Counted from the first letter of the stretch, positions 23,323 to 30,988 are shown. The stretch is 42,399 nucleotides of DNA from Bdellovibrionia bacterium (GCA_030432925.1 JAUILT010000015.1:1-42399), one strand, 5' to 3'. Made by a program: numbers and translations. Notes: generated from the letters alone by a model not told the origin.

Positions 23323-23907
23323 CTAAATAAACATCCATAAAAGAGTAAAGAAAAAGACGCAGGAATGAATCAAAACAATAAGCTTCCAAATTGTCAGACT
23401 TGCGTCTTTTTTATCAATGCGTTCTTGAAGAGTGACTCGCTCCTGTTCCCATTCGACCCGGCTCTTTTCTAGTTTCTCACTCATATCTGTGGACTGATTT
23501 TTGATACGCACTAAGGACTGCTCCATGGCCACTTGAATTTCATCCCATTGTTTGTCGAATTTTGGTTGAAACTGGCCCGTGTAAGGGTGAAAACTATTTT
23601 TTGGAGACCACTCCGGGCGCTTTTCAATCAATTCCACATACCACTGAAGGGCCCTATATATGTGGGGAGGGGCCTGGGATTCATCTTTAACCCACCGAGT
23701 CCATGCTGATGGGTCCACTAAAAGAAGTTGGCTTATTTTTCGCTTGGAAAGTCCTAGATGATTCCGAACCCCCTCTAACCCCCCTAACTGATGAATAAGA
23801 ACCGATCTTTCGGCCTCATATTTCAATCGCAAGCTACTTTTTGTTTTTTTAGGGGTCGATGATGCTATTAAAAACTCTCGCGACCCTAGGGTTTGATCCA
23901 GGTCCAT
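23323..23907 (-). CDS. Tail-anchored protein with N-terminal helix-turn-helix
   Basis: The second ATG (23907) is preferred because GGAGAG lies just before it; an ATG at 23919 adds four residues. About 40-90 hold a helix-turn-helix pattern (GGLEGVRNHLGLSKRKISQLL, then DPSAWTRWVKDES-type segment). A charged, probably coiled-coil stretch follows (near 118-168), then a single C-terminal membrane helix (IWKLIVLIHSCVFFFTLLWMFI) ending the protein. So a DNA-binding-like domain would be held at the inner membrane by its tail. The gene diverges from the tyrosine recombinase across an AT-rich, palindrome-rich gap. No named family recognised. Confidence 0.6.
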   Translation of the reverse strand: MDLDQTLGSREFLIASSTPKKTKSSLRLKYEAERSVLIHQLGGLEGVRNHLGLSKRKISQLLLVDPSAWTRWVKDESQAPPHIYRALQWYVELIEKRPEWSPKNSFHPYTGQFQPKFDKQWDEIQVAMEQSLVRIKNQSTDMSEKLEKSRVEWEQERVTLQERIDKKDASLTIWKLIVLIHSCVFFFTLLWMFI

Positions 23908-24270
23908 TTTTCTCTCCATAAACCTTTATGCTTAAAAATAAAGCAAAAACAGTTTTTTAAATATGGTAAAACACCATATAAAAGTTATAAATCACTATAA
24001 TATTACTTGTTAAATACAATATTTAAAACTGGACCCGACCATAATGATGCGCATTAAGTGTTGAAATGATTTGGCTTTTTTAAAAATGCACCCCCCAGCA
24101 CCCTTAATTTTAAAATAGACTATAACTTTTAGTTATAAGTTATAGCTATAATATATTGATATTACTTGATTATTTAAATTAATACTGATAAAGTTTTTGA
24201 GAAATAAGAGGAGAACCTCAGATTTTAAATAATAATTATTGATATTTTTTTTTACTCGCGAGTTTTACAC
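23908..24270. promoter_or_regulatory. AT-rich divergent region with clustered palindromes
   Basis: No gene is seen in these 363 bp. Inverted repeats are frequent: ATATGGT/ACCATAT (23961-23979), TAATG/CATTA (24042-24056), TATAACT/AGTTATA (24121-24137), TTATAGCTATAA (24140-24151) and ACTCGCGAGT (24254-24263, just before the recombinase ATG). AGTTATA occurs at 23983-23989 and as a tandem pair at 24131-24144. Possible promoters for the recombinase are TTGATA-18-TAATAC (24156-24185) or TTGATT-17-TAAAGT (24166-24194). This suits a control region, or recombination and arm sites for the recombinase. Confidence 0.45.
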
Positions 24271-24819
24271 ATGACAACAAAGCCTCAACAAAAAAAGCAA
24301 CGCTATGCACTTAACAAAAACAAATATCTTCTTCCCCCAGAATTCGAAAAACTAGAGTGGTTAATAGAGTCCTATTGGGACAACGACCGTCGCAACTGCA
24401 CTCTGCTGAAATTAGCCTTAGTCACTGGAGCCCGAGCCACGGAGCTTCTATTACTCACTACCAAAGATCTGAACCCCTACGATAAAACATTATTTATACG
24501 GGGAATTAAAGGCTCCAACGATAGGGAGCTTCCCTTAAAAGAAAAGGTTTTTGAAAGCCTTCAAACGTTAACTCCAGAGGCTGGAAGTGGCCGGCTTTTT
24601 CCGATCACCTATAACCGGCTGCGGCAGATCTGGGAACTTTACCGCCCAACCCCCAAAACCTTTCATAGCCTTAGGCACACGTTTGCCATTCGCCTTTATC
24701 AAAAGACACGAGATATAAGACTGGTACAAGTTGCTTTGGGACATAGAAATATCACCAATACGATGATCTATGCTGACTATATATACTCTCAACAGGAACT
24801 GCGTCGCTTGATTCTATAA
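24271..24819 (+). CDS. Small tyrosine recombinase, catalytic domain only
   Basis: At 182 residues the protein is little more than the catalytic domain. The active set is intact: R55 in TGARATELL, K80 in the hairpin GIKGSNDRELPL, H132 and R135 in HSLRHTFA, H158 in LGHRNITNT and nucleophile Y167 in MIYADY. The N-terminal core-binding (SAM-like) domain of XerC/XerD and phage integrases is missing, as in FimB/FimE-type invertases, which are about 200 residues. No ribosome-binding site precedes the ATG. It could invert or resolve a nearby site, or be a reduced integrase relic; the 3' flank shows no attachment repeat or tRNA gene. Confidence 0.85.
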   Translation: MTTKPQQKKQRYALNKNKYLLPPEFEKLEWLIESYWDNDRRNCTLLKLALVTGARATELLLLTTKDLNPYDKTLFIRGIKGSNDRELPLKEKVFESLQTLTPEAGSGRLFPITYNRLRQIWELYRPTPKTFHSLRHTFAIRLYQKTRDIRLVQVALGHRNITNTMIYADYIYSQQELRRLIL

Positions 24820-24847
24820 GAGAGTTCCCACAGTCCCTAGTTTTTAT

Positions 24848-24876
24848 TTCTCAGCTTCTGAAATTTCCCTTATAAT
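24848..24876 (+). promoter_or_regulatory. Sigma-70-type promoter, predicted leaderless transcript
   Basis: TTCTCA at 24848-24853, 17-bp spacer, perfect TATAAT at 24871-24876. The predicted start lies about 7 nt on, at the A of the ATG at 24883, and no Shine-Dalgarno sequence is present. Confidence 0.5.
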
Positions 24877-24882
24877 TTTTCA

Positions 24883-25647
24883 ATGGAACGTTTGTGGGTC
24901 GGATTTATTTTCACTTTTTTGCTTTCAAGCTGTGCTTCGAAGCCTATATTTTCCTCAAAGCTTCTGATAGAAAGCGCCAAAGAAGATCTTCAAAGTGCCA
25001 AAACATTAGCTGATAGCGCCCAAAAAGCCTACGGGCAATACATTGGCGCTCATAAGCACATGCTAAAAGCAAAATCCCTCGGGGATAAAGAGAAAATGCG
25101 AGCCCTGCACAAGCTCATAAAAGAGGTTCGGACTCAGGCTTTGGTAACATTTATGCTCAAGAAAGAGATTCAGGCAGATGTGAAGTTTCTAGAAAAAGAG
25201 CTGGGAGTCAATCTTGCTATTTCAGAAGGTTCAGATATCTATAAGAAAGTGGAGCCTAAAATAAAACTCTATGGTCTGGGGAACCCACACCCGAACCTAA
25301 AGGCTTCTAAAGATGCATTTAAAAAAGCCTTAGACGCCTATATGGAAAAACTGGGCGAATACTCCGGATACCTTACAGATAAGAGCAGCCTCAAAAGTCA
25401 CTTTGATCGTAGTTTAATGGGGCTTACCTCGCGCCTTAATGAAATGGTCTTGAAAGTAAAGGGGGAAGTTGCATTGGTAAATAGGATTTCTCAGATAAAA
25501 CTTCAACTCTCTGATCTACAGGCCAAATTTTATGGAGAGCTGCCGGAGCAGTCCAAAAAAGTTTTGTTATTTCCTAATATGATCTCTTACTCAGTCATGG
25601 ACCGCTTATCAGCCGTAGACGAACAGTTAAAAGAAATAGCCAAATAG
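24883..25647 (+). CDS. Helical lipoprotein of unknown function
   Basis: MERLWVGFIFTFLLSSC is a lipoprotein signal with lipobox LSSC (Cys17), Ala at +2, which favours the outer membrane. The rest of the 254-residue protein is rich in Ala, Lys, Glu and Leu with long helices (SAKEDLQSAKTLADSAQKAY, LKKEIQADVKFLEKELG), so a helical bundle or coiled coil is expected. No family recognised. It lacks a Shine-Dalgarno sequence and may be leaderless. It follows the recombinase by 63 bp. Confidence 0.65.
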   Translation: MERLWVGFIFTFLLSSCASKPIFSSKLLIESAKEDLQSAKTLADSAQKAYGQYIGAHKHMLKAKSLGDKEKMRALHKLIKEVRTQALVTFMLKKEIQADVKFLEKELGVNLAISEGSDIYKKVEPKIKLYGLGNPHPNLKASKDAFKKALDAYMEKLGEYSGYLTDKSSLKSHFDRSLMGLTSRLNEMVLKVKGEVALVNRISQIKLQLSDLQAKFYGELPEQSKKVLLFPNMISYSVMDRLSAVDEQLKEIAK

Positions 25648-25673
25648 ACCCAAGGCTATTGAGCTTGAGTCTA
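25645..25673 (+). terminator. Hairpin between convergent genes
   Basis: TAGACCCAAGGCT pairs with AGCTTGAGTCTA (one mismatch, one bulge) around a short loop. It lies between convergent gene ends and starts at the stop codon of the lipoprotein. There is no good T-run on either strand, so it may be a Rho-independent terminator of low strength or only an RNA end structure. Confidence 0.35.
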
Positions 25674-25686
25674 CTTATAAAAAATA

Positions 25687-26007
25687 TTATTTTCGTAATA
25701 GAGCCGGGGGCTGATTGACAGAGTTCATACGACGATCAACGACGTTCTCACTTTTACCGCCCCAGTGGACTTCGACGTCCATAAAATCAGAGACTATTTT
25801 TTCTTCCTCTGTCTGGGCAGCTATTTTTTGACTGTCTTTTTTATAGAGGTCTTTTATTTGAGACTCTAGTTTGGCTTTATCACTGGATGAAGTATCGATT
25901 CTGTGATGAAAGGGCAGTTTTATATTGCTCTTTTGAACTCCCTCCAGTCCCAGGGCTACGGTACTAAAAGCAAATAATGTAATCAGAGCTAAGTGCTTCA
26001 AATTCAT
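25687..26007 (-). CDS. Small secreted protein of unknown function
   Basis: The 106-residue product has a signal peptide, MNLKHLALITLFAFSTVALG, then a basic and charged mature part with a short helical stretch (DKAKLESQIKDLYKKDSQKI) and no cysteine. GGAGG lies seven bases before the ATG. A sigma-54-like element is found about 40 bp upstream of the start (26048-26062). It converges with the helical lipoprotein. No family recognised. Confidence 0.6.
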   Translation of the reverse strand: MNLKHLALITLFAFSTVALGLEGVQKSNIKLPFHHRIDTSSSDKAKLESQIKDLYKKDSQKIAAQTEEEKIVSDFMDVEVHWGGKSENVVDRRMNSVNQPPALLRK

Positions 26008-26047
26008 GGAATCATCCTCCGTTCAATCCGTACTGTCGTTTTCTTTT

Positions 26048-26062
26048 GCACTCTGTATGCCA
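26048..26062 (-). promoter_or_regulatory. Sigma-54-like (-24/-12) promoter element
   Basis: On the reverse strand TGGCATACAGAGTGC matches TGGCAC-N5-TTGC at the key GG and GC pairs with exact spacing; two other positions differ. A start near 26036 would leave a leader of about 29 nt that holds the GGAGG of the secreted gene. TTGGCA also occurs once more just upstream. Confidence 0.35.
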
Positions 26063-26173
26063 ATGCCAAATAGCTGAAAATCAGATGTTTTTACAAATGG
26101 ACTGTCAAAAATTGAGACACTTTGGTGACATATTTTGAATCTGTTTAAAAACTAGACGATCACATACTGGTCA

Positions 26174-27139
26174 TTAAAGGGCCCAGCCCAATGAAAGAGC
26201 CCCTTCGATAAAATAAATACGAGGGTCTTGGTTGTAGACTGTACCCAGGCGAATTTCTCCTAAGGCAAATAGATGATTTGTTAGCCTCATATCATAGCCT
26301 GCAGCCACATAGAAGATAATGAATAAAGGCAGGTCATCATTACTGACTGGGATTTCTGTGTTGTCATAGGCGATGGTCAACTTCTGCCCCTGAGCTCCTT
26401 CTGCACCGAAACCCCACCAGTATTTGCGCTTTTTAAAATAATCTTTGTATGCAAGCCCCAAACTCAAAAAAGTTTGAGAAAAACTGGTCTGTTTAGTTCC
26501 AATAAAATCCGCGGTGCTCTCCCCTTCAAATTCTGCAGTCCTGTAACCTATATAAAACCGAACTTTAGACCGAGACCACGCGGGTAGGTCTACAAAGAGT
26601 GAGGGCCAATAAGTTGTGCTGGTGACTTCGGAGACCGTCCACAGAGTCTCATCAGAAAGCTGAAAGGTTCTTTTTCCCCACTGGAGATGGGATACATGCA
26701 AAGAGAGTCCAAGGCCTACAGAGTTATACCAGAGATTGTGACTTTGCTCTTTTTGGATTCTTTTTGATTGAACTTGACTGAGCTCTGACTCCAGTTCTTT
26801 GACCAATTTTGAAGTCTCTTCTTTTTGTAGCTTTCTTATGCGAGCCCGGCCCTTCATGTGCTCAACATGAGCCCACACTTTGACGGCTCTCCCCTCGGAG
26901 TCAGTGACAAGGAGCTTTCTCCAACGGCCGTATTTTTTAGGAGAAATAAGCACTCTTTCACCAGGAACGAGCATTTTTAAACGATGGTTTTTTTGAGTCT
27001 TGGGAACCAAATAAACAGGAAAGCCTTTAATGGCCTCTAACTCCCAGGAGGCTGCATGCAGAGAAGCTGGCAACCCCAGGGCCATCAGACACAGTAAAAC
27101 CATAGCTTTACGAAGAATTCCCAAAAACAATGGTCTCAA
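26174..27139 (-). CDS. Envelope protein: SH3-like N-terminus, coil, outer-membrane barrel-like C-terminus
   Basis: Possible starts are TTG codons at 27139 or 27130 (the second lies nine bases after GGGGAGG) or an ATG at 27103; the longer ones keep the RK before the hydrophobic stretch of a signal peptide ending LPASLHA. After it, about 35-95 look like a small SH3-like module (FPVYLVPKT, LVPGERVLISPKKYGRWRKL), then a charged helical linker (EETSKLVKELESELSQVQSK) and strand-like aromatic segments to the end (KVRFYIGYRTAEF, HLFALGEIRLG), ending in LSLGWAL. The order suggests peptidoglycan or partner contact plus an outer-membrane barrel. Not assigned to a named family. It diverges from yceD. Confidence 0.6.
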   Translation of the reverse strand: MRPLFLGILRKAMVLLCLMALGLPASLHAASWELEAIKGFPVYLVPKTQKNHRLKMLVPGERVLISPKKYGRWRKLLVTDSEGRAVKVWAHVEHMKGRARIRKLQKEETSKLVKELESELSQVQSKRIQKEQSHNLWYNSVGLGLSLHVSHLQWGKRTFQLSDETLWTVSEVTSTTYWPSLFVDLPAWSRSKVRFYIGYRTAEFEGESTADFIGTKQTSFSQTFLSLGLAYKDYFKKRKYWWGFGAEGAQGQKLTIAYDNTEIPVSNDDLPLFIIFYVAAGYDMRLTNHLFALGEIRLGTVYNQDPRIYFIEGALSLGWAL

Positions 27140-27183
27140 CCTCCCCGTGAGATTTTTTCAGTGTATCTGGGCCTTTGCTGTCA

Positions 27184-27212
27184 TTGCAAGTTAACGCAAA
27201 TTGTTGTAAAAC
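27184..27212 (+). promoter_or_regulatory. Promoter of the yceD-rpmF-fab cluster, possibly leaderless
   Basis: TTGCAA at 27184-27189, 17-bp spacer, TAAAAC at 27207-27212; the expected start lies next to the yceD ATG at 27220. No Shine-Dalgarno sequence precedes that ATG. Confidence 0.35.
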
Positions 27213-27219
27213 AGCTTCC

Positions 27220-27771
27220 ATGAAACGACCCATAGAAACTCCACAGGTTATCATGCTTCAAGAGTTACCTGATTCTGGTAAAAACTTTGAGTACACCGCA
27301 GAGTCTGCTGAATTGAATGAAGTCCTGAAAGACACTCTGGGGGAAAATAACTTTAAGGTCCATCTATTTGTGGAACGACTGGGCAATATTTGGCAAGCGA
27401 CAGGCCAGGTGATGAGCCAGCAGGATTTTCAATGCTCTCGCTGTGGGGCCGATCTTAAGCACTCCGTAAATTTGACTGCCCGTGAAATTATTATGGTTCA
27501 CCCAGAAATGCCCCGGTCTGGCAAAAATGCTAAGGTCAATCATTCCACAGAGTTAGACCCTATGAGTCCAGATGGCCTTATTCTGCATCAGCCAGAACTC
27601 CATGTGGGAGAATTTATTCGTGAATTGATTATTTTGAATGAGCCTCTCAAGCCTCTTTGTGAAAAGCCCTGTGAGAATCCCTATTTGTCATCGCAGAGCC
27701 CATCTCAAGAGCTTCCTGACGACGCCAGGAACCCTTTTTCAGTCCTTAAGGATTTTAAATTAAACTCTTGA
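27220..27771 (+). CDS. yceD: DUF177 / YceD-family protein (23S rRNA accumulation)
   Basis: With the ATG at 27220 (an earlier TTG at 27175 adds 15 residues that do not look conserved) the protein has 183 residues. The YceD pattern is clear: FQCSRCGADLKHSVNL (C72, C75 of a probable zinc site), later DGLILHQPELHVGEFIRELI and, near the end, LKPLCEKPCENP with the other cysteines. E. coli YceD is needed for normal 23S rRNA levels, and its gene is linked to rpmF in most bacteria, as here (68 bp to rpmF). Confidence 0.88.
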   Translation: MKRPIETPQVIMLQELPDSGKNFEYTAESAELNEVLKDTLGENNFKVHLFVERLGNIWQATGQVMSQQDFQCSRCGADLKHSVNLTAREIIMVHPEMPRSGKNAKVNHSTELDPMSPDGLILHQPELHVGEFIRELIILNEPLKPLCEKPCENPYLSSQSPSQELPDDARNPFSVLKDFKLNS

Positions 27772-27839
27772 TTTTACCTGCGTTTAAGGTAGTTTAACCG
27801 CTTTGAATTTTTTTGTGAACGGAAACCCTGAGGTGTGAT

Positions 27840-28034
27840 ATGGCCAGCCCAAAAAGCAAAATCTCTCGCTCTAAACGTGGCATGAGACGAGCTCACAATG
27901 CTTTAAAGCGAAATGAAATGAGAACAGACCCCACAACTGGGGACCTACACAGGCCCCACAGAGCCGTTAAGTCCTCTGATGGCGCCTACTATTATAAGGG
28001 TCAACAGATCTCTGCTACAAAATTTGAAGCCTGA
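27840..28034 (+). CDS. rpmF: Ribosomal protein bL32
   Basis: The 64-residue protein starts MASPKSKISRSKRGMRRAHN, the standard L32 N-terminus, and ends GAYYYKGQQISATKFEA. The four cysteines of the zinc-binding L32 type are absent; the region where they would lie reads GDLHRPHRAVKSSDG. This is therefore a cysteine-free version. GAGG lies just upstream of the ATG. It follows yceD in the same order as in many bacteria. Confidence 0.95.
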   Translation: MASPKSKISRSKRGMRRAHNALKRNEMRTDPTTGDLHRPHRAVKSSDGAYYYKGQQISATKFEA

Positions 28035-28073
28035 TTTTTTGAAATATGCGGGGGAGGTTTCAAAGCGCTTCAG

Positions 28074-28118
28074 GCCAATGGCTCAACGACGAATCTATAA
28101 GCTACAGTAGCTATTGGC
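28074..28118 (+). promoter_or_regulatory. Compound palindrome upstream of fabH
   Basis: AGCTACAGTAGCT (28100-28112) is a 13-bp palindrome with a single central base. GCCAAT (28074-28079) and ATTGGC (28113-28118) form an outer pair around it. It sits about 45 bp before fabH and could be an operator for a fatty-acid regulator or an RNA fold between rpmF and fabH. Confidence 0.35.
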
Positions 28119-28158
28119 TCCTATTGAAAGCCCCTTTTAAAACCAAGGTGGGCGCATC

Positions 28159-29163
28159 ATGAGTACTTCTCAAGGTTTTTATAGATCGCGAATTGCCGGA
28201 ACAGGCAGCTATCTCCCTGAAAAGGTTCTTACTAACAAAGACCTAGAAAAGCTGGTTGAAACCAACGATGAATGGATCCGAGAACGCACTGGAATTGTTC
28301 ATCGGCATATAGTTGCTGAGGGAGAATACACAAGTGATATTGCTTTAAAAGCGTCCCATATGGCCCTTGAGCAGGCCCATAAGAAAGCCTCTGATATTGA
28401 TATGATTCTTTTTGCCACAGTTTCACCAGATCAGGTGATGCCAAATACGGCCTGTGTTCTGCAAGAAAAACTAGGTGCTAGAGATTGCATGGCAGTGGAT
28501 ATTTCCGCAGCTTGTACGGGCTTTGTTTATGCCATGACTATTGCTGATCAATTTATTAAAACGGGCATGTATAAAACTATTCTTGTGGTGGGAGCAGAGG
28601 TACTTCACAAATATGTGGACTACACAGATAGGGATACTTGTATTTTATTTGGTGATGGTGGAGGGGCCGCCGTTGTGACCCGTGCCACAGATGACCAGGA
28701 CTCCTACGTATACTCCTCCCATTGTCATGCAGATGGTTCCATTGGAGACCTTTTTGTTCTGCCGGCGGGAGGGAGTAAAATGCCTTTCACTCAGCAGGTT
28801 TTAGATGAAAAGTCGCAGTACGTGCGTATGAAAGGTCGGGAGATTTTTAAGCATGCTGTTAGAACTATGTCTCAATGCTGTGACGAGGCTCTCAAAGCCA
28901 ACAATATAACTCCTGATGATGTGGCTTGGGTGATTCCACATCAAGCCAACGTACGGATTATTGAGGCTGTCGCCAAGCATTTTGGAATCCCCATGGATAA
29001 GGTTGTTGTTGAAATTGAAGATATGGGAAACACCTCTGCGGCCACAGTTATTGTGGCCATGGATAAGGCCATCAAAGATGGTCGCATCCAGAGAGGACAA
29101 AATATTTTATTGACGGCCTTTGGTGCCGGAATCACCAGCGGCAGTTTACTTCTGAGGTACTAA
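28159..29163 (+). CDS. fabH: Beta-ketoacyl-ACP synthase III
   Basis: FabH joins acetyl-CoA (or another primer) to malonyl-ACP and starts each fatty acid chain. The 334-residue protein keeps the Cys-His-Asn triad: C119 in ISAACTGF, H261 in VIPHQANVRI and N291 in GNTSAAT. Length matches the family (about 320-335). It opens the fab run; fabD follows 2 bp later, so translation is coupled. In many bacteria plsX precedes fabH; here only 124 bp separate it from rpmF and no plsX is present. Confidence 0.96.
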   Translation: MSTSQGFYRSRIAGTGSYLPEKVLTNKDLEKLVETNDEWIRERTGIVHRHIVAEGEYTSDIALKASHMALEQAHKKASDIDMILFATVSPDQVMPNTACVLQEKLGARDCMAVDISAACTGFVYAMTIADQFIKTGMYKTILVVGAEVLHKYVDYTDRDTCILFGDGGGAAVVTRATDDQDSYVYSSHCHADGSIGDLFVLPAGGSKMPFTQQVLDEKSQYVRMKGREIFKHAVRTMSQCCDEALKANNITPDDVAWVIPHQANVRIIEAVAKHFGIPMDKVVVEIEDMGNTSAATVIVAMDKAIKDGRIQRGQNILLTAFGAGITSGSLLLRY

Positions 29164-29165
29164 CG

Positions 29166-30167
29166 ATGAAATGGGGAGTTGTTTATCCAGGTCAGGGAAG
29201 CCAGCACGTGGGAATGGGCCGGTTTTTATTTGAAGAATTCTCTCTTGTCAGAGAGCTTTTTGAAGAGGCTTCTGACACAATAAAAGTGAACCTTAAAAAA
29301 CTGTGTTTTGAGGGATCAGAAGCCGAATTAGCTCTGACGGAGAATGCTCAGCCTTGTTTACTTCTAGTCTCTACAGCTGTTTATAAAACCCTGGAGTCTT
29401 TGACTCCTTTTCAACCAAAAGGAGCCGCAGGACATTCCATTGGAGAGTATGCGGCCTTGGTTTGTAGCGGAGCCATGAGGTTTTCTGACGCCATAACAGC
29501 TGTAAGAAAGCGTGGAGAGTTTATGCAAAATGCTGTGCCCCTTGGAAAAGGCGGTATGGTCGCCGTAATGGGGCTCACCCCTGAGCAGGTTGAAGAGGTT
29601 TGTGAATGGGCCCTAAAAGAGTCCAAAAAGGACGGTGTTTTGGAGCCGGCCAACTTTAACGCTCCTGGACAAATAGTTTTAAGTGGATCACAAAGCCTTA
29701 TTGAGTGGGTTTTGAAGCACTTTAAAACAGATCTTCTTAAAACTCCTTCCCGCAGAGTGAAGTTCATCCCCCTTAAGGTTTCAGCTCCATTTCACTGTTC
29801 TCTGATGAAGCCCGCAGAAGAAAACATGCGACCTCTTCTTGAATCTATGAAATTTCAGGCTCCTGCTTATCCTATTTTTCAAAATGTCTCTGCTCAGGGA
29901 GAAACGAATCCTTCTATTTTAAAGGAAAACTTGATTCGACAGATTTCGTCATCTGTTCGTTGGGTGGAGTGTATTGAAAGTCTGAAAGAGCATGGGCTCA
30001 CTCATGTGGTGGAATGTGGCAGCGGTCAGGTTCTGTCTGGATTGATTAAAAAAAGTGTTGGTGATGATATAGCTGTTCTTAATGTGAATGACCTCAAAGA
30101 GTTGAAAAAGGCCGAAGAGCAAATCAATGTAGGATCAGCCATTGCATCTGAAAGGAAAAAAGTATGA
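29166..30167 (+). CDS. fabD: Malonyl-CoA:ACP transacylase
   Basis: FabD moves malonyl from CoA to ACP. Seen in the 333-residue protein: the nucleophile motif GHSIGEY (S91), R116 in VRKRGEFM that binds the carboxylate, and H210 in APFHCSLM. The N-terminal PGQGSQHVGMG is standard. It is slightly longer than usual (about 310), the extra part being a charged C-terminal tail. The stop overlaps fabG's ATG as ATGA. Confidence 0.95.
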   Translation: MKWGVVYPGQGSQHVGMGRFLFEEFSLVRELFEEASDTIKVNLKKLCFEGSEAELALTENAQPCLLLVSTAVYKTLESLTPFQPKGAAGHSIGEYAALVCSGAMRFSDAITAVRKRGEFMQNAVPLGKGGMVAVMGLTPEQVEEVCEWALKESKKDGVLEPANFNAPGQIVLSGSQSLIEWVLKHFKTDLLKTPSRRVKFIPLKVSAPFHCSLMKPAEENMRPLLESMKFQAPAYPIFQNVSAQGETNPSILKENLIRQISSSVRWVECIESLKEHGLTHVVECGSGQVLSGLIKKSVGDDIAVLNVNDLKELKKAEEQINVGSAIASERKKV

Positions 30168-30901
30168 CTCTGAAAGGCCAAAAAGTTCTTGTTACTGGTG
30201 GCAGCCGTGGAATTGGGGCCGGAATCGCCAGTCACCTGGCAGAACAAGGAGCTCGGGTGGCGATCACTTACGCTCATCGTTCGGAAGCTGCAGAAGCTGT
30301 GGTTAAAGGTTTACCAGGAGAGGGGCACTTTCATTTGAAAATGGATGTCAGTGATCCTGAGAGCGTTGAGACTGGAGTCAACCAGGCGTTGGAAACTCTA
30401 GGAGGACTGGATGGTCTGGTCAACAATGCAGGAGTCACAGCGGATCAACTGCTTCTTCGAATGAAGATAGAAGATTTTGACCGGGTGGTTCAGACCAACT
30501 TGAGAGGGGCTTTTCTTTGCTCCAAAGCTGTATTGAAACCCATGATAAAGGCCCGTAAAGGAAGTATCGTCAATTTAAGCTCGGTCATTGCCCAAATGGG
30601 AAACCCTGGTCAAGCCAATTATGCAGCCAGTAAAGGCGGCCTCGAAGCCATGACCCGCTCTATGGCCATAGAGCTATCCTCTAGAAAGATTCGCCTCAAC
30701 TGTGTTGCACCTGGCTTTATTGCTACAGAGATGACAGATTCCCTGGAGGAAAAGCAGCAGGAGGCTATTTTACAACGTATACCTTTAGGCCGCATGGGGA
30801 CAACCAATGACATCGCCGCTGGAGTTGCCTTTTTATTAAGCGACAAGAGCTCCTATATCACTGGACAAGTGATCCAAATCAATGGTGGACTTTACATGTG
30901 A
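30164..30901 (+). CDS. fabG: 3-oxoacyl-ACP reductase
   Basis: This 245-residue short-chain dehydrogenase reduces 3-oxoacyl-ACP with NADPH. Cofactor motif TGGSRGIGAG is at 11-20, NNAG at 87-90, and the catalytic set is S140, Y153 and K157 in YAASKGG. Length and the ending VIQINGGLYM are typical of FabG. The ATG overlaps the fabD stop. Confidence 0.96.
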   Translation: MTLKGQKVLVTGGSRGIGAGIASHLAEQGARVAITYAHRSEAAEAVVKGLPGEGHFHLKMDVSDPESVETGVNQALETLGGLDGLVNNAGVTADQLLLRMKIEDFDRVVQTNLRGAFLCSKAVLKPMIKARKGSIVNLSSVIAQMGNPGQANYAASKGGLEAMTRSMAIELSSRKIRLNCVAPGFIATEMTDSLEEKQQEAILQRIPLGRMGTTNDIAAGVAFLLSDKSSYITGQVIQINGGLYM

Positions 30902-30927
30902 TTGACGCTTTTAATAGTCTTTAAATG

Positions 30928-30955
30928 ATTGAAATTGTGGAATTTCGATTATAAC
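30928..30955 (+). promoter_or_regulatory. Inverted repeat and -10 box upstream of acpP
   Basis: GAAATT (30931-30936) and AATTTC (30941-30946) form a hairpin with a GTGG loop, widening to nine pairs with a G-U. TATAAC at 30950-30955 could be a -10, with TTGAAA at 30929 only 15 bp away. This suggests a separate, possibly regulated, acpP promoter; acyl carrier protein is commonly needed in excess over the enzymes. Confidence 0.35.
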
Positions 30956-30988
30956 AGTATCCGGACAGAAATCTGAAGGAGAGAGAAA

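Noticed and set aside
24271-24819. Boundary of a prophage or integrative element
   Set aside because: There are no phage structural genes, no attachment duplication and no tRNA near the recombinase; neighbours are ordinary chromosomal genes.
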